From: Streptomyces sp. DSM 15324
Lineage (GTDB): Bacteria > Actinomycetota > Actinomycetes > Streptomycetales > Streptomycetaceae
DNA length: 64,000 nucleotides
Assembly (NCBI RefSeq): GCF_001514285.1
Contig: NZ_KQ949029.1
Span: forward strand, 199,661 to 263,660
Reading direction: 5' to 3'
Under the pieces are notes generated by a model that was not told where the DNA came from, did not search any database, and worked only from the letters and a program-made list of their open reading frames with translations. Position 1 is the first letter of the stretch, and every line of letters begins with the position of its first letter. The position numbers and the translations under genes are program-made. Shown here piece after piece: positions 32,170 to 40,696 of the stretch.

Positions 32170-34398
32170 ATGACGACGTCGGAGACGGCACAGGGGTGGG
32201 AGTCGCGCCTCGACTCGGTCGTGGTGTACGCGCAGGGCGCCGTGTGCCGTCGGCTGGCCCGGGGTGCCGTACCGCGGGACGGCCGGGTGCGGGTGACGGG
32301 GCTGCCACGCTCGCTGGACGCGGGCTCCCTGCGGGCTCGTGTCCTGGGCGGTTCCCCGGTGCGCGTCGTCGAGGCCCGGGTGGAGGTCGGCGCCGAACCG
32401 CTCGGCCCCGAGGCGCCGGAAGGCCTGCGGCGCGAGGTGGAGCGCCTGCGGGAGGAGTGCGCGGCGGCCCGGGGGCGCCGCGACCGTCAGCTCGGGCTGA
32501 TCGCCGAGATCGGGGCGTTGCGCCCGGTTCCGCCGGCTCGCAGGAAGGACGATCCGCACCGCCGTACCCCGGTCGACGCCTGGCTCCGGCTGGCGGACTT
32601 CGTCGACGCGCGGCTGACCGCGTCCCAGGCCCGGTTGGCCGAACGGGAAGAGTCGCTGCGCCACGTCGAGCACGAGCTCTCCCTCGCCGAGGACCGGCTC
32701 GCGCGCGCCTCCACCGACGCACCGGCGGCACACGTGGAGACCACCGTCGCCGCGGTCCTGACGCTCGACGGCGGCGGGACGGCGGCGGCCGAGGTCGAGG
32801 CGGAGGTGGAGGTGGAAGTGGAGTACGGGGTGCCGGGCGCCGTATGGGTGCCTGCCTACCGGCTCACCCACCGTCAGGACGAGAACGGCGGCCGTATGGT
32901 GCTGCGCGCCTCGGTCGCCCAGCGCACCGGCGAGGACTGGACCGGCGTACGGATCGCGCTGGCCACGGCCGATCTGCGCCGCCGCACCGATCTGCCCCGG
33001 CTCCGCTCGCTCCGGATCGGGCGTCGGCAGCCCGGCCCCGCACCCTCCGGCTGGCGCGAGCCCCCGGCGGGGCTGGCCGACCTGTTCGCCGGGTACGACG
33101 CGGCGGGGCGCCGCCCCGAGCCGACCGGCGCGCCCCTGAGTGTCGCGGCCGCCGGTCCCCTCTCGCCACCGCCACCGCTGTCTCCGCCTCCGCCTCCGCA
33201 GAGCTACGGCGCGCCCGTTCCCACGCCACCGCCCGGGTACGGGGTGCCCGTCCCCGGTTCCGTTCCGGGCGCTGTCCCTGCTCCCGGCGCCCCGGTCGGC
33301 GGCGCCTACCCGGAGGTCGTGGCCGGTGCCGTGCACGACGTCGGTGCGCCGGTCGTGCCGGCGGCTCCGCGAAGCCGGCCGCGCGCCGGTGGCAGGCCGG
33401 GTGCGGCCCCCGCCGCCCTGGCTCCGCCCTCCCCCGCCTTCGCCGCCCCGGTCTCCCGTGCCCTGGCCGCCCCGGCGCCGGGCGGTGCGGCGCCTTCCGC
33501 GCCCGCGGGGCCCGCCGCGCCCCTGGGCAGGGCCGCAGCGCCGCCGTCCGCGGCCGCGGGTCCGCCGCGGCCCACCGGGGCCGAGCTCGACTACACCGCG
33601 CTCGTCCTGTGCGGGCCGGACGAGCAGGACGGCCGCCGGGGACTCCTGTTCCCCGACGCGCCCTTCGACCCGGTGGCCGCCGAGTACCGCCGCCGCGCCG
33701 ACGCGGTGGCCGCGCTGCCGCTGCCGGGCCACGGGGTGCGGCCCCGAGAGTCGGCCGGTTCCTTCGACCACCGCTTCGACGCGGTGGCCCGCGCCGACAT
33801 CCCCTCGGACGGCGCCTGGCACACCGTCACCGTCGGTGAGATACCGGTCGGCCTGCGCGTCGAACACCTCTGCGTGCCGTCCGTGGAGCAGACCGTCTAC
33901 GCGACGCTCCTCGTGTCGAACGCCACCGACCAGGCCCTGCTGGCCGGTCCGGTCGAGGTCACCGTCGGGGACGACTTCCTGGTGACCGCCGCGCTGCCCA
34001 CGCTCGCCCCCGGCGGGGTCTGCCGGGTGGGGCTCGGTCCGGCCGAGGGCGTCCGGGTCACCCGTCGTACGCACCTGAGTGAGTCGACCGCGGGACTGCG
34101 CAACCAGACCACGGTGCTCGACCACCGCGTCCACGTCGAACTCGCCAACCGGCTCGCCGGGCCGGTCACCGTCGAGGTCCGTGAGCGGGTCCCGGTCACC
34201 TCGGACACGGATGTCCGGGTCGAGGAGCGGGCCGACTGGACGGCCCCCGACGACGGCACCGGACCCGATCACCACGCGCCCGGCACCCGGCTGTGGCGGG
34301 TGGAACTGCCCGCCGGCGGCACCACCGCCCTCGAAGGCGGCTACGAGATCCGCATCCCCTCCGGCAAGTCCCTGGCCGGCGGCAACCGCAGGAGCTGA
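32170..34398 (+). CDS. MuiA/DUF4139 family protein 1, with proline-rich insert
   Basis: A 742-aa protein of the mucoidy-inhibitor MuiA family (DUF4140/DUF4139). The N-terminal part has RLDSVVVYAQGAVCRRLARG and a coiled-coil (about residues 85-185, RREVERLREECAAARGRR...). The beta-domain begins AVWVPAYRLTHRQDENGGRM and continues ASVAQRTGEDWTGVRIALAT; the C-terminal half holds VYATLLVSNATDQALLAGPV and a final glycine-rich strand. Between about residues 320 and 475 a Pro/Ala/Gly-rich stretch is inserted. Function is unknown beyond the family's link to surface phenotypes. Likely operon with its paralogue. Confidence 0.85.
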   Translation: MTTSETAQGWESRLDSVVVYAQGAVCRRLARGAVPRDGRVRVTGLPRSLDAGSLRARVLGGSPVRVVEARVEVGAEPLGPEAPEGLRREVERLREECAAARGRRDRQLGLIAEIGALRPVPPARRKDDPHRRTPVDAWLRLADFVDARLTASQARLAEREESLRHVEHELSLAEDRLARASTDAPAAHVETTVAAVLTLDGGGTAAAEVEAEVEVEVEYGVPGAVWVPAYRLTHRQDENGGRMVLRASVAQRTGEDWTGVRIALATADLRRRTDLPRLRSLRIGRRQPGPAPSGWREPPAGLADLFAGYDAAGRRPEPTGAPLSVAAAGPLSPPPPLSPPPPPQSYGAPVPTPPPGYGVPVPGSVPGAVPAPGAPVGGAYPEVVAGAVHDVGAPVVPAAPRSRPRAGGRPGAAPAALAPPSPAFAAPVSRALAAPAPGGAAPSAPAGPAAPLGRAAAPPSAAAGPPRPTGAELDYTALVLCGPDEQDGRRGLLFPDAPFDPVAAEYRRRADAVAALPLPGHGVRPRESAGSFDHRFDAVARADIPSDGAWHTVTVGEIPVGLRVEHLCVPSVEQTVYATLLVSNATDQALLAGPVEVTVGDDFLVTAALPTLAPGGVCRVGLGPAEGVRVTRRTHLSESTAGLRNQTTVLDHRVHVELANRLAGPVTVEVRERVPVTSDTDVRVEERADWTAPDDGTGPDHHAPGTRLWRVELPAGGTTALEGGYEIRIPSGKSLAGGNRRS

Positions 34399-34406
34399 CC
34401 CACCCC

Positions 34407-35966
34407 ATGCCCACGGCACCGCAGCCGATCCCCCTCCCCGTCACCGCCGTCACCTGCCTGGAGGACCGCGCCCACATCGAGCGCACGGCCGTCCTGGACC
34501 TGGCCGCCGGCGTCCAGCGGCTGCGTCTCGGGCCCGTCGGCGCGCTGGCCGTCGACCGCACCCTCCAGGCGGAGCTGACCGCCGACCACCCGGCGACCGT
34601 GCTCGACGTGCGGATCGTCCGCGCCTGGCAGCCACGCGGGCCCCGCCCCACCGACGACGACTCCGCCCTGCGCCGGCACACGGCCCGGCTCGAGGACGAG
34701 CGCCTGGCCCTGGAGCAGCGGCGCGACCGGCTGCGGACCCGGCTCGACACCCTCGGCCGGCTCGCGGCCGACCTGCTGCGGGAGATCGGCGAGGGCGCCG
34801 GCGCAGGAGAGGACGAAGGACCCCGCTGGAGCGGCGAACTGGACCGCGTGGACGACGCACGCGACTCCTGCGGCGAGCTGTTGCGGGCGACGGAAGCCCG
34901 GCTGGCCGCCCTCACCGCGGAACTCGACGCCGCGCTACGGGCGTTGGACCTCGCCGAGGAGGAACCGGCCGAGCTGACCGGGCACATCGAGCTCACGGTC
35001 GAGGCCACGGCCGCCGGACCGGCCGGACTGCGGCTGACCCACCTCACGCCCTGTGCGCTGTGGCGGCCCGCCTACCGCGCCGTGCTGGACGAGGACACCG
35101 TCACGCTGGAGACCGAGGCGATCGTCTGGCAGCGCACCGGCGAGGACTGGGCCGGCGTACGTCTGACGCTGTCGACGGCGCGCTCGGCGCTCGCCACCGA
35201 TCCGCCGCGGCTCGGCGAGGACCGGCTGGTCCTCCAGGACCGGCCGGCCGCCGAGCGGCGCACCATCGACGTGGAGCTGCGGGAGGAGGAGATCGCGGAC
35301 CTCGGTCCGGCTCCGGTGGCCGGTCTGCCGGGAGTGGACGACGGTGGCGAGGTACGGGTGCTGCGCTCCCCCGCGCCGGTCTCGGTACCCGCGGACGGGC
35401 GCGCCCACCGCATACCGCTCTCCGCGTTCACCACCCGCGCGAGCAGCGAGTACGCGTGCGCACCCGAGCTGTCCCCGCTGGTCACCCAGGTGGTGCGGTT
35501 CGACAACGCGGCCGGCCACGCCCTGCTCGCCGGCCCCGTCGACCTGCTGCGGGGCGGCGGGTTCACCGGCCGCGGCACACTGGACTTCACGGCGCCCGGC
35601 GCGCCGGTCGAACTCTCCTACGGCAGCCGTGACGACCTGCGGGTCGTCCGGGAGGCCGAGGAGTCCCGTGACACGGCCTCGCTCACCCAGCGGACGGTGG
35701 TGACCCGAACCGTGCGGCTCCATGTGTCCCGGTTCTCCGCGCCGGGCGAGGGGGACGGCAGGGTGCTCGTGCTGCGGGAGCGGATCCCGGTCTCGGAGGT
35801 CTCGGCGGTGCAGGTGCGCCTGCGTGAGGAGGCCTGCTCCCCCGCGCCCGGCCTGCTGGACGCCGACGGTGTCGCCCACTGGAAGCTGACGCTGGCACCG
35901 GGCGGCCGGCGCACGGTCACGCTGGTCTACGAGGTGTCGGCGAGCGGCCGGGTGGCAGGGATCTGA
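34407..35966 (+). CDS. MuiA/DUF4139 family protein 2
   Basis: A 519-aa paralogue of the preceding protein without the proline-rich insert. It has VTCLEDRAHIERTAVLDLAAG at the start, a coiled coil (about residues 85-185), then LTPCALWRPAYRAVLDEDTV, IVWQRTGEDWAGVRLTLSTA and PLVTQVVRFDNAAGHALLAG, the same order as its neighbour. The two copies share the GEDW-GVR signature but are otherwise divergent, so the duplication is old; they may work as a heterodimer. ATG eight bases after the stop of copy 1, GGAG twelve bases upstream. Confidence 0.85.
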   Translation: MPTAPQPIPLPVTAVTCLEDRAHIERTAVLDLAAGVQRLRLGPVGALAVDRTLQAELTADHPATVLDVRIVRAWQPRGPRPTDDDSALRRHTARLEDERLALEQRRDRLRTRLDTLGRLAADLLREIGEGAGAGEDEGPRWSGELDRVDDARDSCGELLRATEARLAALTAELDAALRALDLAEEEPAELTGHIELTVEATAAGPAGLRLTHLTPCALWRPAYRAVLDEDTVTLETEAIVWQRTGEDWAGVRLTLSTARSALATDPPRLGEDRLVLQDRPAAERRTIDVELREEEIADLGPAPVAGLPGVDDGGEVRVLRSPAPVSVPADGRAHRIPLSAFTTRASSEYACAPELSPLVTQVVRFDNAAGHALLAGPVDLLRGGGFTGRGTLDFTAPGAPVELSYGSRDDLRVVREAEESRDTASLTQRTVVTRTVRLHVSRFSAPGEGDGRVLVLRERIPVSEVSAVQVRLREEACSPAPGLLDADGVAHWKLTLAPGGRRTVTLVYEVSASGRVAGI

Positions 35967-36020
35967 CGGCGGGCCGGGGCACGTCGGCACCGGGCGCTGC
36001 GCCACCGAGCGGGCCCTGCG

Positions 36021-36039
36021 CGGCGGCGCGAAGCCGCCG
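36021..36039. terminator. hairpin between convergent muiA2 and helicase genes
   Basis: CGGCGGC, GCGAA loop, GCCGCCG: perfect 7-bp stem centred between two converging stops, without a T-run. Likely bidirectional. Confidence 0.55.
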
Positions 36040-36047
36040 GGCGGGCG

Positions 36048-37397
36048 TCAGCGGCCCTTGCGCACCCGTGCCGCCGCCCGGGCCTCCGCGGTCTTGCGGG
36101 CCTCGGCGGCCCTGCGGGACTCCTTGGCGCGGCCCGGCCGGGTGCCGAGGCCGCGGAAGGGGGCGTTGCCGCCGCCGGACCCGGTCGCGGCCGGCGGACG
36201 CTTCGCCCCGGTGATGGCGGTCAGCCGCTCCTCACCGGAGCGCACCTGGGTGACCGTGGGCCGGATCCCGGCCTCGGACATCATCCGGTTCACGTCGCGC
36301 CGCTGCTGGGGCGTGACCAGGGTGACCACCCTGCCGGACTCCCCGGCGCGCGCGGTGCGCCCGCCACGGTGCAGGTAGTCCTTGGCGTCGGTCGGCGGGT
36401 CGACGTTGACGACCAGGTCGAGCGCGTCGATGTGGATGCCCCGCGCGGCGACGTTGGTGGCCACCAGGACGGTGATCCGGCCCTCCTTGAACTGGGCGAG
36501 CGTGTGGGTGCGCTGGGGCTGGGACTTTCCGCTGTGCAGCGCGGCGGCGGCTACGCCACTGGCCCGCAGGTGACGGGTGAACTGGTCCACACCGGCCTTG
36601 GTGTCCAGGAACATCAGCACCCGGCCGTCCCGCGCCGCTATCTCGGTGGCGGTGGCGTACTTGTCGGCGCCGTGGATGTTCAGCACGTGGTGCTCCATCG
36701 TGGCGACCGAGCCCGTCGCCCGGTCGACGGACACGGTGACCGGCTCATGCAGGTAGTCCCGCACGAGCTGGTCGACGTTGCGGTCGAGGGTGGCCGAGAA
36801 CAGGAGCCGCTGCCCGTCGGCGGGGACCTGGTCCAGGAGGTCCGTGACCTGGGGCAGGAACCCGAGGTCGCACATCTGGTCGGCCTCGTCCAGCACGGTG
36901 ATGCGTACGTGGTCCAGTCGGCAGTCGCGGCGGGACACCAGGTCGGTCAGTCGTCCGGGGGTGGCGACGACGACGTCCGCCCCGGTGCGCAGCGCCGCCT
37001 GCTGCCGGTTGATGGACAGTCCGCCCACCGCGGTCGTGAGACGCACGTTCAGCGCCTGGGCGTACGGCGCCAGCGCGTCGCTCACCTGCTGGGCCAGCTC
37101 CCGGGTGGGCACCAGCACCAGGGCGAGCGGCCGCTTCGACTCCGCGCGCAGTCCCGATGTCCGTACGAGCAGTGCCAGGCCGAAGGCCAGCGTCTTGCCG
37201 GAGCCGGTCCGCGCCCGCCCGAGGACGTCGTCGCCCGCCAGCGCGTGGGGCAGCGTCGCCGCCTGGACGGGGAAGGGCTCGGTCACGCCGAGGCCCTTCA
37301 TCGTCTCCACCAGTGCCGGGGGCAGCCCGAAGGTGTCGAAGGACGGGGTAGGGGGCACGTCCGGGGACATCTTCGTGTCCGGCTGCTTCGCGTCCAT
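36048..37397 (-). CDS. DEAD-box ATP-dependent RNA helicase
   Basis: A 449-aa helicase with all motifs: FDTFGLPPALVETMKGLGV (Q-motif region), ARTGSGKTLAF (I), PTRELAQQV (Ia), TPGRL (Ib), VLDEADQM (II), FSATL (III), VLMFLDTKAG (IV), VATNVAARGIHI (V) and HRGGRTARAG (VI). The C-terminal tail is a basic, Ala/Arg-rich extension (AEARKTAEARAAARVRKGR) suited to RNA binding. It unwinds short RNA duplexes, typically in ribosome assembly or cold and stress response. ATG with GAAAGG seven bases upstream. The presumed leader carries a perfect 15-bp hairpin, annotated separately. Confidence 0.93.
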   Translation of the reverse strand: MDAKQPDTKMSPDVPPTPSFDTFGLPPALVETMKGLGVTEPFPVQAATLPHALAGDDVLGRARTGSGKTLAFGLALLVRTSGLRAESKRPLALVLVPTRELAQQVSDALAPYAQALNVRLTTAVGGLSINRQQAALRTGADVVVATPGRLTDLVSRRDCRLDHVRITVLDEADQMCDLGFLPQVTDLLDQVPADGQRLLFSATLDRNVDQLVRDYLHEPVTVSVDRATGSVATMEHHVLNIHGADKYATATEIAARDGRVLMFLDTKAGVDQFTRHLRASGVAAAALHSGKSQPQRTHTLAQFKEGRITVLVATNVAARGIHIDALDLVVNVDPPTDAKDYLHRGGRTARAGESGRVVTLVTPQQRRDVNRMMSEAGIRPTVTQVRSGEERLTAITGAKRPPAATGSGGGNAPFRGLGTRPGRAKESRRAAEARKTAEARAAARVRKGR

Positions 37398-37430
37398 GGG
37401 GAGCCTTTCTGGGTCGGGTCTCCGGAACGC

Positions 37431-37464
37431 GCCGGGGCCCGTACCCCTCGGTACGGGCCCCGGC
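37431..37464 (-). promoter_or_regulatory. perfect 15-bp leader hairpin upstream of the DEAD-box gene
   Basis: Arms GCCGGGGCCCGTACC and GGTACGGGCCCCGGC are separated by a four-base loop (GAGG on the helicase strand). The hairpin ends 33 bases before the start codon, so it should be in the 5' leader; a TGGTAAAAT extended -10-like element sits 20 bases beyond it (37484-37492, minus strand). No T-run follows on either strand, so it is not an obvious intrinsic terminator. It could serve as an autoregulatory target of the helicase. Confidence 0.6.
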
Positions 37465-37606
37465 GGTGTCGAAGCGTGCGCCCATTTTACCAGGGGGCAC
37501 CGGGCCGGCCGTGCGCTCATGGACGCTGGGCTGCGTCGGCTGCTGCCGGCGATGAGCCGCGCGGTGCCGGCTCGGTGCGGCCGTCTCACGGGAAGGTAAA
37601 GAGTCG

Positions 37607-37635
37607 GGCAACCTTCTCCCCGTCCCATGAGTCAC
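37607..37635 (+). promoter_or_regulatory. possible ECF-type promoter of the fn3 protein gene
   Basis: GGCAACC at 37607-37613 and GTCAC at 37631-37635, with 17 bases between, 47 bases before the start. The AAC-plus-GTC pattern resembles ECF sigma promoters found upstream of Streptomyces secreted-protein genes. Pattern match only. Confidence 0.3.
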
Positions 37636-37681
37636 ACACGCGTCACCTGTCTCCCCTGCTCCGGAAGGGTCCGCACGTTCT

Positions 37682-39733
37682 GTGATGACTCGTCATCGGC
37701 TGACCGCACTCGCCGCGACGGCCGCCCTCGCCGCCACCGGCGGCCTGCTCACCGCCACCCCGGCCGCCGCCGTCACCTGCGCCTCGCCCCTCTGGAAGGC
37801 GCAGTACTTCGGCAACTCCACCTTCAGCGGCACCCCGAAGCTGACCGCGTGCGACTCCGCCATCGCCGAGGACTACGGGTACGGCGACCCGGCCGGCGTC
37901 ACCCTGCCCAAGGACAACTTCTCCGTGCGCTGGTCCCTCACGCGGGACTTCGGCTCCGGCGGTCCCTTCCGGCTCTCGGCCGCCACGCAGGACGGCATGC
38001 GTGTGTACCTCGACGGGGTGCGGAAGATCGACCTGTGGAAGAACGTCTCCACGACCGCCCGCAAGACCGTCGACCTGACCGTCCCGGCCGGCCGGCACAC
38101 GCTCCGCGTGGACTACGTCGCCTGGACCGGCGCCGCGCGGGCCGCCTTCACGTACGCCCCGCGCACCGAGGCCGCCGTCGACACGGTCAAGCCGCTGGCC
38201 CCGACCGGGGTGACCGCCACGTACGACCCGGGCACCACGAAGACCACCGTGCGCTGGACCGCGAACCAGGAGATGGACCTCGCCGGTTACCGCGTGTACC
38301 GGCGGCTGGGCAGCACCTCGTGGGCGAGGGTCGGCGGCGCGTCGCCGCTCACGTCCCGCTCGTTCGTGGACGCGACACCGGCCACGGGCCAGACCTTCCT
38401 GTACGAGGTCCGTGCCGTCGACAAGGCGGGCCGCGAGTCCGCCGGCAGCCTCGACGCCACGGCGGTGACCGTGGACCGCACGGGCCCAGCGGCACCGACG
38501 GGTCTCACGGTCGTCGGCGACGCCTGGTGGGCCACCGTGGCGTGGCAGCGGGTCGCCGACGCCACGACGTACGAGGTGTACGCCTCCGCCGCGCCCGCCG
38601 GGCCGTTCGCGCTGCTGGGTACGACGAGCACGACGTCGTACCGCACCGACGCCCCCGAGAACACCACCCGTTACTACCGGGTCCGCGCCCTCGACGCGCT
38701 CGGCAACCCCTCGGCGTACGCCACCGTCACCGGCGACGGCGTCGACCGGACACCACCGAAGTCCCCGACCTCGCTCGGCTCCATCGCCGACGTCGGCGCC
38801 ACCCGGGTGTACTGGAAGCAGCCCGACGGCTTCTACGAGGACTTCGACAACGGCGGGACGTACCACGTCTACCGCTCGTCCGGCACGGTCCTCGATGCGG
38901 CCGCACTCACCCGCGTCAGCTGCGCCGAGCAGAGCGACGAGACCAGCACGGGCGGCATCTGCCACGACCTGGACATGCCCGAGGGCGCGTACGTGACGTA
39001 CGCGGTCGCGGCGGTGGACCCGGCCGGCAACGAGTCGGCGCTGTCCGCCCCGCTCGTCGTCCGCACCGGTGACCGCGTCGCGCCCGGCCCCGTCACCGGC
39101 GTGAAGGCCACCCCGCGCGCCGACGGCGTGCTGGTGAGCTGGGCGGCCTCGCCCGAGGACGACGTCGAGCGCTACACGGCGTGGACCGGTGTCCGCCAGG
39201 CCGACGGCACGGTCAAGTGGCTCGGCTCCGCCTTCTGCCGCGAGGGCACGAGCGATCCGCTCGCCGTGCTGTGCGGCGACCTGCCGGACGGCGAGACGTA
39301 CGTGTACGCGGTCGTCGCCAGGGACCGCTGGGGCAACGCGCTGCTCCCCGGCGACCCGAAGGTCACGCTCGTCGAGGCCACCGAGCTGGACGTCCGGCCC
39401 GAGGTGACGGTCACCCGGGACTGGGATCTCGGCGGTACGGGATACGGCACGGTGATCGGCGGCCCCGAAGAGGACGGGCCGTCGATCACCTGGCGATGTG
39501 ACAAGGCCGCCGTGTGCGAGAGTGTCGCGGGCTACCGGGTCAGCCGGTGGAACGCGGCCACGAAGGCGTACGAGCCGCTGCACTCGGGGCTTTTGCCGGC
39601 CGCGACCCGTACCTACACGGACACCACCGCCGCGCGGGGGGCCACGTATTTCTACACGCTCCAGGCGGTGCGTGCCGATGGCGGCGTCGCGGGCACCCAC
39701 GCGTGGAGCTGCGTCTTCCAGGACCGCGTCTAG
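37682..39733 (+). CDS. secreted PA14/fibronectin type III protein
   Basis: A 683-aa exported protein. The signal peptide is residues 1-31 (RHRLTALAATAALAATGGLL, cleavage after TPAAA). Residues about 35-160 form a PA14-like domain (WKAQYFGNSTFSG, DNFSVRWSLTRDF, DGMRVYLDGVRKIDLWKN). Four or five fibronectin type III modules follow (APTGVTATYDPGTTKTTVRW..., APTGLTVVGDAWWATVAW..., KSPTSLGS..., PGPVTGVKATPRADGVLVSW...). Paired Cys residues suit an extracellular protein. PA14 plus fn3 modules usually bind carbohydrate; no catalytic domain is present. GTG-ATG start; GGAAGGG upstream. Confidence 0.85.
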   Translation: MMTRHRLTALAATAALAATGGLLTATPAAAVTCASPLWKAQYFGNSTFSGTPKLTACDSAIAEDYGYGDPAGVTLPKDNFSVRWSLTRDFGSGGPFRLSAATQDGMRVYLDGVRKIDLWKNVSTTARKTVDLTVPAGRHTLRVDYVAWTGAARAAFTYAPRTEAAVDTVKPLAPTGVTATYDPGTTKTTVRWTANQEMDLAGYRVYRRLGSTSWARVGGASPLTSRSFVDATPATGQTFLYEVRAVDKAGRESAGSLDATAVTVDRTGPAAPTGLTVVGDAWWATVAWQRVADATTYEVYASAAPAGPFALLGTTSTTSYRTDAPENTTRYYRVRALDALGNPSAYATVTGDGVDRTPPKSPTSLGSIADVGATRVYWKQPDGFYEDFDNGGTYHVYRSSGTVLDAAALTRVSCAEQSDETSTGGICHDLDMPEGAYVTYAVAAVDPAGNESALSAPLVVRTGDRVAPGPVTGVKATPRADGVLVSWAASPEDDVERYTAWTGVRQADGTVKWLGSAFCREGTSDPLAVLCGDLPDGETYVYAVVARDRWGNALLPGDPKVTLVEATELDVRPEVTVTRDWDLGGTGYGTVIGGPEEDGPSITWRCDKAAVCESVAGYRVSRWNAATKAYEPLHSGLLPAATRTYTDTTAARGATYFYTLQAVRADGGVAGTHAWSCVFQDRV

Positions 39734-40110
39734 CCACGCGGTCCTGGCCGGTGACGTGCGGTCCCGGGGCGCGAAGTGCCGCTCCGGGACCGGCCGGTGA
39801 GAACGGGCGCCCGCGATCGGCCGGTGCGCGGGACGCGGTCGTCGCGGACGGGGGAGGGGGGCCCGGTCCACCCCCACCACCTTCGCGCGGCCGTTAACCT
39901 GTTCGCCGCCCTCTCCCGCGATTCCTCCCCCACCGCCCCGTGCACCCGGCTGACCTGGGCGGATGACCGTACGACGGCCGTGCTTTTCGCCTGTACGGGC
40001 GATGCCCGGGCGGATGCGTCCGGTTGCGGATCTGACGGACCGTCGGTTGCCTCGTCAGTGGCGTCCACACAGACGCCGCACAGACAGACCGGAGCAGTTG
40101 GAGGCTTCTC
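39734..40110. other. 377-base intergenic region
   Basis: Just after the fn3 gene lies a terminator-like dyad (annotated). The remainder has a small AT-richer patch around GCCGTTAACCTG (39891) and TGCTTTTCGCCTG, likely part of the promoter of the next gene. No reading frame with start and ribosome site is convincing. Confidence 0.5.
39760..39791 (+). terminator. terminator-like dyad after the fn3 gene
   Basis: GGTCCCGG and CCGGGACC are perfect 8-bp arms with a 16-base loop that can pair further (GCGC region). It starts 27 bases after the stop. Confidence 0.5.
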
Positions 40111-40593
40111 GTGGGCATCACACGCGTTGGTATCGGTATCGGCCTGACGGCCGGTGCCCTGGCTCTACAGATTCCGGGCGCCGCCGCTGCCGGTGACTCC
40201 GGGCTCGACATCCGGCAGAGCGCCCACGGCTCCACCGTCACCGTCAGCACCACCGCCTGTGGCGCGGAGACCTACGGCAAGGGCGAGTCGGAGCTGGCCG
40301 GGGCGTTCCATCTCTTCGCGGGCCCGCGCAAGGGCGTGCTCACCGGCGAGTTCACCCTGCCGGAGGGAACGTCGGCCGGCACCGACACCGTCACCGTCAA
40401 GTGCCCGCCGCGGATCAAGCTCACGGACTCGTACGAACTCGCCGTACGCGACCCCGACGGTGCCGTCGAGGCCGGTTTCGGTCCGGCGGGGAACACGGCC
40501 CCGCAGCTCGCCCTCGGCGCCGCGCTGGTCGCCGCGGCGGCGGCCGGGGGGCTGGTGAGGATGCGTCACCGCTCCGGCGCCCGTCGCACCTGA
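40111..40593 (+). CDS. small secreted protein with C-terminal membrane anchor
   Basis: A 160-aa protein. The signal peptide is residues 1-27 (ITRVGIGIGLTAGALALQIP, AAA cleavage). The mature part has two Cys (TACGAETYG and VKCPPRI), possibly a disulfide, and a beta-rich body. A hydrophobic segment (APQLALGAALVAAAAAGGLV) and a basic tail RMRHRSGARRT close it. This is the architecture of a sortase substrate, but no LPXTG or LAXTG box precedes the membrane segment. It sits directly upstream of a class F-type sortase. GTG start with GGAGG eight bases upstream. Confidence 0.82.
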   Translation: MGITRVGIGIGLTAGALALQIPGAAAAGDSGLDIRQSAHGSTVTVSTTACGAETYGKGESELAGAFHLFAGPRKGVLTGEFTLPEGTSAGTDTVTVKCPPRIKLTDSYELAVRDPDGAVEAGFGPAGNTAPQLALGAALVAAAAAGGLVRMRHRSGARRT

Positions 40594-40603
40594 CCGCGGC
40601 CTT

Positions 40604-40650
40604 CCCGACGGCTCCCGGATCGCGCCTTCCCCTTTCCGGGACCCGTCGGG
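40604..40650 (+). terminator. large hairpin between the secreted protein and the sortase
   Basis: Arms CCCGACGGCTCCCGGA and TCCGGGACCCGTCGGG pair at 15 of 16 positions with a 15-base loop. It starts 10 bases after the upstream stop and ends 46 bases before the sortase start. It could end the first transcript or attenuate read-through into the sortase. Confidence 0.6.
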
Positions 40651-40696
40651 GAATCCGATCCCCCTCTCCCCCACTTCAGGCAGAGACCCGACCTCG

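Noticed and set aside
37643..39880. Long minus-strand ORF opposite the fn3 protein
   Set aside because: Antisense shadow in high-GC sequence: biased composition, no domains, while the plus-strand protein has a signal peptide and fn3 modules.
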